Of a stretch of 64,000 nucleotides of DNA, positions 26,109-34,199 are shown one piece after another. Numbering within the stretch: the stretch's first letter is position 1; the number at the start of each line of letters is the position of its first letter. Below the pieces are notes generated by a model. The model was not told the DNA's origin. It saw only the letters and a list, made by a program, of their open reading frames with translations, and searched no databases. The position numbers were made by a program, and so were the translations under genes. Source of the stretch: Hwangdonia seohaensis. GTDB lineage: Bacteria > Bacteroidota > Bacteroidia > Flavobacteriales > Flavobacteriaceae. The DNA is taken from the NCBI RefSeq assembly GCF_031932625.1, contig NZ_JAVSCK010000002.1:310001-374000 (forward strand). Direction: 5' to 3'.

Positions 26109-26896
26109 TTTATAGCTTTAATTACGACTATGGAATTTGCCCACCACGTATCTTTTACATCCTTTGGCATTTTTAAAGGAATAGTTTTAATAATAAACGC
26201 AGAGAAATGTTTGAGCAACGATTGCTGGTGTTCTCTACTTAAAGAATCGATTTCATTTGAAAAATAAGTAAACGCTCCACCAGGTTTTAAATGTTTTGCG
26301 GCGTGCGAAAAGAAATGTTCGGCAAACGTTACGCTTCCATTTACGTATTGCATATACTCATCGTCATTCAAAGGATATGTGTGGAAGAGTATGCCATCAA
26401 AAACCTCTAAAGCATCAATGGTATCCTGCCATAAACCCGGAACTAAGTGTATGTTTTTATGAGTATGTTTTTCTTCAAATGCTTTAAAGTAAGTATTTAT
26501 AACATCGTTATTGCATTCTATGGCGGTATAGCTGTCAATTTGGAACTCAAGGATCATTTCCGCCGAAATACCTCTGCCAAAGCCAATCTCTAAAATATCG
26601 CCTCCGTTTTCTGCAATGGCTTTGGCCATTTCCTGCATTAACGGAATTTGCCAATCTTCCATGATTTCCTGGGGTGTCATTACTTTTTGTTGCCTATCGG
26701 AACTGTGACCTTGGGCTGATACTCCCGGAACAAAATGTTTAGTCTGTTCGTCTAAAATCTTCAAATTACCAGCAAATTCCTTTAACGCTCTATTTACAAC
26801 TGCATTACGTTGTGCGTCTTTTGGTGGGCGAATAAAATCATCGTCATGTAAGGAGACAACAACTTCAAATTCCTTGGAGCGTTTAATCTTTTTCAT
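26105..26896 (-). CDS. SAM-dependent methyltransferase, guanidinoacetate-MT-like, between A-domain halves
   Basis: The 263-residue class I methyltransferase has DILEIGFGRGISAEMI (motif I, LEIGFGRG at 102-109), AIECNND (acidic ribose ligand E127), GLWQD (154-158) and FDGILFHTYPLNDDEY (166-). This set is the signature of guanidinoacetate/arginine N-methyltransferase-2-like proteins; human GAMT has GLWED and FDGILYDTYPL. The Asp that contacts the guanidine in GAMT is His here (H172), so the substrate probably differs. The gene sits exactly where NRPS proteins carry an internal MT domain (between A8 and A9), but as a separate protein: 5 nt after the C-A gene and overlapping the A(C)-T-E start by 4 nt. 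It probably N-methylates the residue bound in this module. Confidence 0.88.
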   Translation of the reverse strand: MKKIKRSKEFEVVVSLHDDDFIRPPKDAQRNAVVNRALKEFAGNLKILDEQTKHFVPGVSAQGHSSDRQQKVMTPQEIMEDWQIPLMQEMAKAIAENGGDILEIGFGRGISAEMILEFQIDSYTAIECNNDVINTYFKAFEEKHTHKNIHLVPGLWQDTIDALEVFDGILFHTYPLNDDEYMQYVNGSVTFAEHFFSHAAKHLKPGGAFTYFSNEIDSLSREHQQSLLKHFSAFIIKTIPLKMPKDVKDTWWANSIVVIKAIK

Positions 26897-26901
26897 ATTG
26901 T

Positions 26902-29829
26902 TTAAGCTTCTATTTGGTTTAGCAAGAATTTCTGTTCATCGCTATTCAATGCATTGATAGAAGAAAAAATGGCATCTAAATCTTCATTGTCCATCATTTT
27001 TAAAACATCAACCAATTGTTTTATTGGCATGGTTTTATCTAAATTTTTAAAATCTGTACTATTATCGTCATCAACAAGAACAACGGCATTCTTTATTGCG
27101 GCATTATAGTCTTTTATGACTTTTTCAATTTCATTTAACTCCACCCTAAACCCTCTGATTTTTATTTGTTGATCGGCGCGTCCTAAAAACTCAATGTTTT
27201 TATCGCTGGTATATTTTCCTAAATCACCGGTTTTATATAATTTTTTAGATGGATTATACGGGTCTTTTATAAAGGCTTTATCGCTTAACTTTGGGTTGTT
27301 TATATAACCGCTGGCAAGCCCATGGCCACCAATGTATATTTCGCCAACACTCCCAAAGGGCACCAAATTAAGGTGCTGATCCAATAAGTAAATTTCTGCA
27401 CCGGCAACTGGTTTTCCTATTGGAATGATTTGATAATCTGTATTTTTAATTTGATGTGCAGTACACCAAACAGTAGCTTCTGTTGGACCGTATTCGTTGT
27501 AAAGCTTTACACCGTTTAGCTTGTTGAAATGAGCTGAGGCTAGGTTAGGGTAACAAGCCTCACCAGCAACTATTGCGGTTTTCAGGGACTTTAATTTTTT
27601 AGCGTTTACATATTCAAGAATCAATTTATATAAAGAGGGCAGCATGAGTGTATGGCTAATAGATTGATCTTGAATAATGTTGGCTATTGAGTCAACATCC
27701 TGTTCCATGCGTTTTTCTGCAATCACTAAATTACCACCGGTGCACAAGGTCCAGAAAATTCCAGCTTTAGAGCTGTCAAAAGAAATGGAAGACATTAGTA
27801 AAAAGGCACTGGGGTTTCCGTCATAAAAATCTAATCTACCTGCCGTAGAGCTTATAATATTTTTGTGGGTAATAGAGACGCCTTTGGGCTGCCCCGTGCT
27901 TCCAGAAGTGTAAATAACGTAAGCTATATCAGTATTATTTGCATCCGTAATTTTTTGTTTAATTGGACTTACGGGAGCATTTAACGCTTCTATAAAAAGT
28001 TGCTTGGTATCAGGTGCCTTAAATATTTGGGAAAAATGTTGTTGGGTTATAACCGTATTGACCTTGGCATCATTAATCATAAAATGGATACGCTGTTCTG
28101 GGTATTCTGGATCTATTGGCAGGTAAGCACAACCAGCTTTTAAAATTCCTAACATGGCAACTATCATATCAACAGATCTATCAAGACACAAACCAACAAT
28201 TTCGTTGGGTGTATTAATGTGATTTATTAAATGATTGGCAATTAGGCTGGCTTTGTCGTTTAAGACTTTGTAGGTAATGGAAATCCCTTTATAAGTTACG
28301 GCGATATTATTTGGATGCGAAACACTTATATTTTCAATGATAGTGTGAATGCCCTTGAATTCTGAAAAATGATTAGATGCCGGCTTTTCTTGGTTTAGGA
28401 AGAATTGCTTTTCTGAATCTGTAAGCATGGGAAGTTCTAAAATACGCCTTTCTGGATTTTTTATGGCACCTTCTAAAAGTAATTTGAAATATTCTTGAAA
28501 ACGATTGATGGTAGACTCTTTAAATAAATCCGAGGTATACTCGAATGTTGAGGATAGGATACCGTTTTCTTCAGCAATATATAATGTCAAGTCGAATTTT
28601 GAAACCTTAAAATCATGCCAAGTATGAATTAAATCTACATTTTCATTAAATGAAGGATTTTCCGGGACGGCATGGTACAGAAACATCACCTGAAAGAATG
28701 GGTTTATGGCTAACGATCGTTCTACTTTTAATGCTTTAACCAAAGCATCAAAAGGTACATTTTTATTTTCAAATGCGGCAAGGGTGTTTAGTTTAACTTT
28801 GTTTACCAAATCCTTAAAAGTTATGTTCGGCGAGCAATTTGTTCTTAAAATTATGGTTTCATTAAAAAAGCCTATAATATCTTCCAACACTTTTTGATCC
28901 CTGTTTGTAATGGGCGATCCTATTAAAATATCCGTTTGCCCACTACATCTGTATAGGAACACGTTATACACCGTAAGCATAAGTACATAGGGCGTGGTTC
29001 CCAGTTGTTTTGCGAACGTTAGAATATTATTGGATGTTGCTTTGCTGTAATGTTGTGTAAATGAGGCAGCCCCCTTAAAAGTTGGATGCAAAGGCCTTGT
29101 AAAATCTGTAGGCAAATTTAAAACAGGGATATTGCCCGAAAGTTTAGTTTTCCAATAGTTCAGGCTGTTTTTGTTAATTTCGTTTTTACTCTGCCAATAC
29201 CCATAATCGGTGTATTGCAGCACTGTTTTTTTACTGAAATTGTTGTTGTTTAAACTTAGCGCTTTATAATGGCCTGCCAAATGTTCCCTAAATATCTGCA
29301 TGGACCATTTGTCGGTAATGATGTGGTGCAACGTTATTTGCAGGATGTATTTTGTAGTGTTTGTTTTAATTAACGTAGCACGAACCAAAGGGGGTTTTGT
29401 TAAATCAAAATATTCTCCGGCATCGGCTTCTATAATTTTTTCGCATTTTACTTTTTTTTCTGTTTCAGTAAGTGGACTAAAATCGTGAGTATCAATATGA
29501 AGCTCAGAATCATCATTGATTTTTTGAAAAACAACCCCATCTTCAATATGGTAAGTGGTTTTTAAAATATCATGTTCTTTATAAACATTCTTTAAACTTT
29601 CAACCAATATTGGTTCATCAAGATGCCCGTTAAAGGTGTAAGTTTCAGAATAATTGTAAAATGCATTTTTAGGATACATTTGTTGTAAAAACCAAAGCCT
29701 TTGCTGTCCGTGCGACAAAGGAATTTTTATACCGACGGGCGCTTTTTCAATGGGGTTTATGGAAAGGTTGTATTTATCCCTATTTTTCCATCTGTCTAGC
29801 AATGATATTTTTTGAGATTCTTTTTCCAT
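26902..29829 (-). CDS. NRPS protein: condensation domain - N-terminal adenylation core (A1-A8 only)
   Basis: The 975 residues carry a C domain (about 30-470; HHIITDKWS, H168, H169, D173) and an adenylation core (about 480-902; YTSGSTGQPKG, NEYGPTEATVW, YKTGDLG, and A8 IKIRGFRVELNEIE at 889-902). The protein then leaves the A fold and ends in a 73-residue acidic tail (LVDVLKMMDNEDLDAIFSSINALNSDEQKFLLNQIEA) that looks like a docking helix; A9, A10 and a carrier domain are missing and are supplied by the protein at 24114-26108. My reading of the pocket code is D-S-A-M-I-A-E-V-W-(K), the K coming from the other polypeptide. It shares six positions with the bacitracin His code DSELTAEVCK, so His is a weak guess. 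Confidence 0.92.
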   Translation of the reverse strand: MEKESQKISLLDRWKNRDKYNLSINPIEKAPVGIKIPLSHGQQRLWFLQQMYPKNAFYNYSETYTFNGHLDEPILVESLKNVYKEHDILKTTYHIEDGVVFQKINDDSELHIDTHDFSPLTETEKKVKCEKIIEADAGEYFDLTKPPLVRATLIKTNTTKYILQITLHHIITDKWSMQIFREHLAGHYKALSLNNNNFSKKTVLQYTDYGYWQSKNEINKNSLNYWKTKLSGNIPVLNLPTDFTRPLHPTFKGAASFTQHYSKATSNNILTFAKQLGTTPYVLMLTVYNVFLYRCSGQTDILIGSPITNRDQKVLEDIIGFFNETIILRTNCSPNITFKDLVNKVKLNTLAAFENKNVPFDALVKALKVERSLAINPFFQVMFLYHAVPENPSFNENVDLIHTWHDFKVSKFDLTLYIAEENGILSSTFEYTSDLFKESTINRFQEYFKLLLEGAIKNPERRILELPMLTDSEKQFFLNQEKPASNHFSEFKGIHTIIENISVSHPNNIAVTYKGISITYKVLNDKASLIANHLINHINTPNEIVGLCLDRSVDMIVAMLGILKAGCAYLPIDPEYPEQRIHFMINDAKVNTVITQQHFSQIFKAPDTKQLFIEALNAPVSPIKQKITDANNTDIAYVIYTSGSTGQPKGVSITHKNIISSTAGRLDFYDGNPSAFLLMSSISFDSSKAGIFWTLCTGGNLVIAEKRMEQDVDSIANIIQDQSISHTLMLPSLYKLILEYVNAKKLKSLKTAIVAGEACYPNLASAHFNKLNGVKLYNEYGPTEATVWCTAHQIKNTDYQIIPIGKPVAGAEIYLLDQHLNLVPFGSVGEIYIGGHGLASGYINNPKLSDKAFIKDPYNPSKKLYKTGDLGKYTSDKNIEFLGRADQQIKIRGFRVELNEIEKVIKDYNAAIKNAVVLVDDDNSTDFKNLDKTMPIKQLVDVLKMMDNEDLDAIFSSINALNSDEQKFLLNQIEA

Positions 29830-29852
29830 CTATAATATTATTTGATCAGAGG

Positions 29853-31091
29853 TTATCTCAATCCTAGAGAAACAGCGATTTCATAGGTCCAAGATGTTAT
29901 TAGTTCGTCTAACATTAAATTAATATCAAACACGCGTTCTATAAACCAATATAGAGAAATAACAATTAATACGATTGATATATATACCAAAAGCTTTGGG
30001 TAAAGTTGTAATTTTCTCAAAAGGAATAGCACAGGAAATATTATTGCAATAATAGCAATTTGACCTATTTCAACACCAACATTAAACCCTAGTAAAGATA
30101 GGGTTAAAAACTCGTTAGTTAAACCAAGATCACTCAAAACACTAGCGAAACCAAAACCGTGAAACAATCCAAAAATAAATGCGATAACCCAGTCTTTCAT
30201 TTTAAAAATAGGCCTTATGTTATGATACGCCGCTAATCCAATTGAAAAAGCAATGATTGATTCTACCAACCGAGAAGGAAGGTTAACTATTTCTAAAGAC
30301 GCTAGGGTTAAAGTGATGGTGTGTGCTACTGTAAAGAACGTCACTACTTTAATAATATAGATAAATGCCGATTTAAAGGTCTTAACTGGTTCCCAATTAA
30401 AAGCACGATGCGTTTCAAGGTTGTTTTTTCGCCTTCTTACCACAGACGGAAGTATAAGCGCCAATAAAAATAATATATGGTCTAAACCAATCCAAATATG
30501 CCAAACACCTTGTTTAACCATGGCATAGAAACCATTCCAAATAGACGATTTGGTTAGGTCCATGGTGTCTTGTGTTTTGCTGGGCGAAAAGTCCAAAGTA
30601 ATATTGGCTTCCTCATTTATAACGCCATCACGCCAATTATATTCTGTAATTAAATACCCCCGGTGGGTGTTGTCTTTATCGAAAATTGCGCTATATTTTA
30701 CGTTTAAATTTTTAGGTAAACTTTTGGTGTTTTCCAAGTGAAAGTAAACTTGAACAAAATAGCCCAAATTAAATTCGAAAATTCCCGTATCTTCTAAAAT
30801 AATTTTATGATTCCCCAAATCTGATGAAAAAGATGTATTGCTTAAAAGGTACGCTTTTATATCATCTATAATAGGTTCGACGTCCCCTAGTGTAACTCCA
30901 TCTTTAAAATCGGTACCAAATACTTTGTTAACTTCCCGTATGTTTATTTCAAATCTTCCATGAATATCATCCGTTTCATAAATGCGTAAAAAAATATAAC
31001 TTTGATTGGGTATGTGTGCCAAGGCAAATAAAGGCAGGAAAAAAAGTATCAAGAGCAATTGAGTCTTTTTCCTTAAAAAGGAGTATTTCAT
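29853..31091 (-). CDS. HupE/UreJ-like membrane protein with secreted N-terminal domain
   Basis: The protein has 412 residues: a signal peptide (…LLLILFFLPLFALA), a soluble beta-rich extracytoplasmic domain (about 25-185), then 6-7 membrane helices with HupE/UreJ_2 motifs KQGVWHIWIGLDHILFLLALIL, FTVAHTITLTLAS and GLFHGFGFASVLSDLG. His and Asp in these motifs resemble metal sites; HupE/UreJ proteins are linked to nickel or cobalt uptake, though this subfamily is poorly tested. It is the first gene of the minus-strand NRPS unit, 23 nt before the C-A gene, which ties it to handling of the peptide or its metal. Confidence 0.82.
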   Translation of the reverse strand: MKYSFLRKKTQLLLILFFLPLFALAHIPNQSYIFLRIYETDDIHGRFEINIREVNKVFGTDFKDGVTLGDVEPIIDDIKAYLLSNTSFSSDLGNHKIILEDTGIFEFNLGYFVQVYFHLENTKSLPKNLNVKYSAIFDKDNTHRGYLITEYNWRDGVINEEANITLDFSPSKTQDTMDLTKSSIWNGFYAMVKQGVWHIWIGLDHILFLLALILPSVVRRRKNNLETHRAFNWEPVKTFKSAFIYIIKVVTFFTVAHTITLTLASLEIVNLPSRLVESIIAFSIGLAAYHNIRPIFKMKDWVIAFIFGLFHGFGFASVLSDLGLTNEFLTLSLLGFNVGVEIGQIAIIAIIFPVLFLLRKLQLYPKLLVYISIVLIVISLYWFIERVFDINLMLDELITSWTYEIAVSLGLR

Positions 31092-31233
31092 AGAATTTTT
31101 TTAGAGAGCACGACAACGCGCTTTTTTTATAAATAAAGCAAAAAAAAAATTTCTTTCTAAAAATATACGTTGAATTACAGTTTTAGACAGTGAAAAGTGC
31201 TTAATGTCTTGAAAAAACAACTTCTTGTCGAAA

Positions 31234-31262
31234 CCAATTGGTTACTTAAGTAAAATTGGTTA
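31234..31262. promoter_or_regulatory. Operator-like palindrome and direct repeat in the divergent NRPS promoter
   Basis: The core TTACTTAAGTAA (31242-31253) is a perfect 12-base palindrome, flanked by CCAATT (31234-31239) and AATTGG (31254-31259) so that a 26-base imperfect palindrome results. The 9-mer AATTGGTTA also occurs twice in direct orientation, 18 bases apart (31236-31244, 31254-31262). It lies between the divergent HupE-NRPS unit and the cyclodeaminase gene. It probably binds a regulator; no regulator gene is in the locus. Confidence 0.5.
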
Positions 31263-31330
31263 AAATATTATACATTACAATAAAAAAGCGAATACATTTA
31301 TTTTGTGTTTGTTAAAAGAGCTATTTGTTT

Positions 31331-32395
31331 ATGGGTAAAATTACAACCTTGTTATTGTCTGCATCAGATGTAAATTTGCTCATGCAAAATTATGGCATTG
31401 ACCGTTTAATGGACGACTTAATTTTTAGGTTAATCAAAGAATTTGAGAATTTCAATACAACCGATACAGTCATTCCAATTCGGTCTGGATTTAATTATAG
31501 TACAGAACATGTGGGCCTTATTGAATGGATGCCTGTCTATAAAAAAGGAGAAGAAGTCGTTATTAAAGTTGTTGGTTATCACCCTAATAATCCAGATAAA
31601 TTTAATTTACCAACTATTTTATCTACCATTTCATGTTACGATACCAAAACGGGCCACTTAAAAGGTTTGGCCGACGGTGTACTTTTAACGGCACTTCGCA
31701 CAGGAGCGGCATCGGCGGTAGCAAGTAAATATCTGGCACATCCACAAAGCTCCACTTTAGGGCTCATTGGTTGTGGGGCGCAATCTATTACCCAATTACA
31801 CGCTATTTCCAGGTTGTTTCCTATTAAAAAAGTGCTCATTTATGATATTGATATTGAAGCTGTAAAATCCTTTGATAATAGAATTTCTCTGCTAGGATTG
31901 GATATAGAGATATTGCCTACTGAAATTGTTGATATTTTAAGCGAGAGTGATATTGTTTGCACAGAAACTTCTGTCAATGTTGGAGAGGGCCCATTGTTTA
32001 CGGAGTATAAAAACAAGCCGCATCTTCATATTAATGCAATTGGATCAGATTTTCCGGGTAAGATTGAATTGCCTTTAGCTTTGCTTAAAGAAAGCTTTGT
32101 TTGCCCCGATTTTATCGAACAGGCCAAAAAAGAAGGGGAGTGCCAACAATTAACGGACGACGAAATAGATTCTGATTTATATACCGTTATTCAAAACTAC
32201 CATAAGTTTAACCATTTAAAAGATGAGTTAACCGTTTTTGATTCTACAGGTTGGGCGTTGGAAGATCAAGTTGTTATGGACTTATTTCTTGATTTAGCCA
32301 ATGAATTTAAAATTGGCAAGGAAGTATCTCTCGAAAACATAAGCAGCGATGTAAAAAATCCATACCATTTTTTATATCATTCAGTTATCGTTTAA
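31331..32395 (+). CDS. Ornithine cyclodeaminase / mu-crystallin family enzyme
   Basis: The frame opens at a TTG (31325), but the ATG at 31331 (MGKITTLLL) is the better start, giving 354 residues. It shows the family's NAD-binding segment (STLGLIGCGAQSITQLHAISRLFPIKKVLIYD), the substrate region LKGLADGVLLTALRTGAASAVASKYLA and HINAIGSDFPGKIEL, with D for the catalytic acid. Family members convert ornithine to proline (or lysine to pipecolate) with release of ammonia, or act as SbnB-type dehydrogenases. No SbnA-like partner is present. Beside a proline-type A/carrier/dehydrogenase set, supply of proline or an analogue is the most economical role. Its 3' end overlaps the convergent membrane-protein gene by 11 bases. 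Confidence 0.85.
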   Translation: MGKITTLLLSASDVNLLMQNYGIDRLMDDLIFRLIKEFENFNTTDTVIPIRSGFNYSTEHVGLIEWMPVYKKGEEVVIKVVGYHPNNPDKFNLPTILSTISCYDTKTGHLKGLADGVLLTALRTGAASAVASKYLAHPQSSTLGLIGCGAQSITQLHAISRLFPIKKVLIYDIDIEAVKSFDNRISLLGLDIEILPTEIVDILSESDIVCTETSVNVGEGPLFTEYKNKPHLHINAIGSDFPGKIELPLALLKESFVCPDFIEQAKKEGECQQLTDDEIDSDLYTVIQNYHKFNHLKDELTVFDSTGWALEDQVVMDLFLDLANEFKIGKEVSLENISSDVKNPYHFLYHSVIV

Positions 32396-34007
32396 ATTGA
32401 TTATTGGGAATGGTTAGGTATTTTAATTCTTGATTGCGTATTTCTCTAAACCCTGTTTTTTTAGAATAAAAAGTTGTAGACTCAACGATAACAACACGTG
32501 TAATTTTTTCTTTGACGTCTTGGATTTTAGAAGGCGGTGATGTCCAATAAAACGGAAAAGCCTGTATGGGCATTAGATTGTCAAAATGAGCTGTTTTTTT
32601 GTTCCAGTTAGTTAGGTATTGCACTAAAAAATCTTCGTATTGCTTTTGCTTGATAGCGTTTTTATGCAAACTACCTTTTAATTTTTCATATTCAAAAATC
32701 TCCTTTACAGATCTTTCGGTATTAAAATAGTTGCTCATGTTGGCATTGGTTGCACCCCATGTAATAGGCAGTCTTGGTTGTTCTTGCCAAAATTTAACAG
32801 CTCCAAGAGTAAACTGATAATCATAATGAGAGAAAAAATTTGGTGCCAAACGGTATCTTTCACTTTCGGAGGTTTCACCATAAATCTTGTAAGTGTAACT
32901 TAATGGGGCGTCGCACCAGGTAAGGCTTTTGGCTTGGCACCAAAACCGTCCACCACCAATTATAACTATTGAAATAATAAAATACTTTTTGTTGAAAATT
33001 TTATTGAGATTGTATTTTTTAAGCGAAAAAAGAAATAATGATGCAATAAGCACAACAACCCACATCCAAAAGAAAATCCCAGAAAAACCAAATATTCCTA
33101 AATGCATAATGGCAGCCCCAAAAATTAAAAAACGTGCGCATTTTATATGAATGAAAAATAGAAGCATCCCACATTCTATTGCAATGGTAAGCAGCTTTAA
33201 AGGGATATTGAACCAGCTTAAAAACCCAGTTAGATCTGTTATGGTTTTGGCTGTTAAAAATGATAGCCAACCGTTTGCATAACCCGAAGGTACCAAAAAA
33301 CTTATCTGGTCTTTAAATATCCAGTATATGTTGAATTTGTTTAATCCCGAGGTAAAGTAATGGGTTGCAATTAAGCACCCAAGCATAAAGAGAAAAAAAG
33401 TTGGATTAAAAGTATTGGTAACAAGTTTTAAAATATAAAATACAATAAATAGAATTAGTATTTTAATTAATAGGAACGGCGGTGTGGCAATGGAAAATGT
33501 GGGAAGATATTCAAATTGCCCTATTATTGCCAACAAAACGGTTAAATAAGGAAACAAAAAAAAAGGTCTCCAGTACACACATAAAGTAAGCACAACCAAC
33601 AAGATGCGATCTGTGTAATGCACCTTGTTAAAAAAGAAATTAACATCGTAGGTTGCATAAAACCAGGTTAATAAAAGTGTTGAAATAATCAGAAAGTTCC
33701 TGATTAAGTTATTATTTCCAAAATCGCGCCATGTTATAAGAAGTTTCTTGTTGAAAAAGCCAATAAAAACCAGAACGATAATCAACAAATACGGTTTGAG
33801 GACCAATTGCTTTAAAAATCCAAAATAAATAACGTTTTCGTAGTAAGCTTCAATGGGTAGTATTGTTGCCCAAAACAAACCTCTGTGCAATATTATAAAC
33901 GTAATTAGCACAATAGTTATTTGTACGATTATTTTAATCCACTCTTGAAAATCTACATTAAAATTATTTAAAAACTTTTCGTAGAATGAATCAATTAATC
34001 TATTCAT
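32385..34007 (-). CDS. Multi-pass membrane protein, HTTM/vitamin-K-carboxylase-like
   Basis: The 540-residue protein has about ten hydrophobic helices in residues 25-360 and a soluble C-terminal part of about 180 residues. The segment CARFLIFGAAIMHLGIFGFSGIFFWMWVVVL and the overall layout resemble HTTM-domain proteins, a family related to vitamin-K-dependent gamma-glutamyl carboxylase, but the similarity is judged by eye. It lies alone on the minus strand between plus-strand NRPS genes, overlapping the end of the cyclodeaminase gene, with its own promoter region shared divergently with the dehydrogenase gene. It could be an export or tailoring factor or unrelated. Confidence 0.55.
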   Translation of the reverse strand: MNRLIDSFYEKFLNNFNVDFQEWIKIIVQITIVLITFIILHRGLFWATILPIEAYYENVIYFGFLKQLVLKPYLLIIVLVFIGFFNKKLLITWRDFGNNNLIRNFLIISTLLLTWFYATYDVNFFFNKVHYTDRILLVVLTLCVYWRPFFLFPYLTVLLAIIGQFEYLPTFSIATPPFLLIKILILFIVFYILKLVTNTFNPTFFLFMLGCLIATHYFTSGLNKFNIYWIFKDQISFLVPSGYANGWLSFLTAKTITDLTGFLSWFNIPLKLLTIAIECGMLLFFIHIKCARFLIFGAAIMHLGIFGFSGIFFWMWVVVLIASLFLFSLKKYNLNKIFNKKYFIISIVIIGGGRFWCQAKSLTWCDAPLSYTYKIYGETSESERYRLAPNFFSHYDYQFTLGAVKFWQEQPRLPITWGATNANMSNYFNTERSVKEIFEYEKLKGSLHKNAIKQKQYEDFLVQYLTNWNKKTAHFDNLMPIQAFPFYWTSPPSKIQDVKEKITRVVIVESTTFYSKKTGFREIRNQELKYLTIPNNQFKR

Positions 34008-34097
34008 GCAAATAGCTGTAAGTGGGTTATTTCGTTAAAATTAGGGATTATTTTCGTCAAACTAAAGTAATTACTAGTCAACTTACGGTGTAAAGGC

Positions 34098-34128
34098 TTG
34101 ATAGCTGTACCAATTAAATGTATATTTA
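34098..34128 (+). promoter_or_regulatory. Probable promoter TTG-N20-TATATTTA for the dehydrogenase-NRPS unit
   Basis: TATATTTA (34121-34128) matches seven of eight positions of TAnnTTTG; TTG at 34098-34100 is 20 bases upstream. A perfect palindrome follows immediately (34139-34156), placed where a bound regulator would cover the transcription start. Confidence 0.4.
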
Positions 34129-34138
34129 TTAACTCTAT

Positions 34139-34156
34139 AATTGATGGTTATCAATT
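34139..34156. promoter_or_regulatory. Crp/FNR-type palindrome AATTGAT-N4-ATCAATT
   Basis: The core TTGAT-GGTT-ATCAA is an exact match to the classical FNR consensus TTGATnnnnATCAA, extended to 7-base perfect arms. It lies 43 bases upstream of the dehydrogenase start and just after a likely -7 element, so a repressor role is plausible. No Crp/FNR-family gene is in the window. Confidence 0.5.
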
Positions 34157-34199
34157 AAGAAACCAATAAAAAACAAAATTTTAACTAAACTTTTTTACG

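Noticed and set aside
24114..29829. Frameshift or pseudogene explanation for the three NRPS pieces
   Set aside because: Each piece has a clean start and stop, junctions are a 5-nt gap and an ATGA overlap, and all catalytic motifs are intact. Sequencing error cannot be fully excluded without reads, so it is listed as a test under findings.
31331..32395. SbnB-like enzyme for 2,3-diaminopropionate
   Set aside because: There is no SbnA-like partner gene anywhere in the window, and the neighbouring genes fit proline use better.
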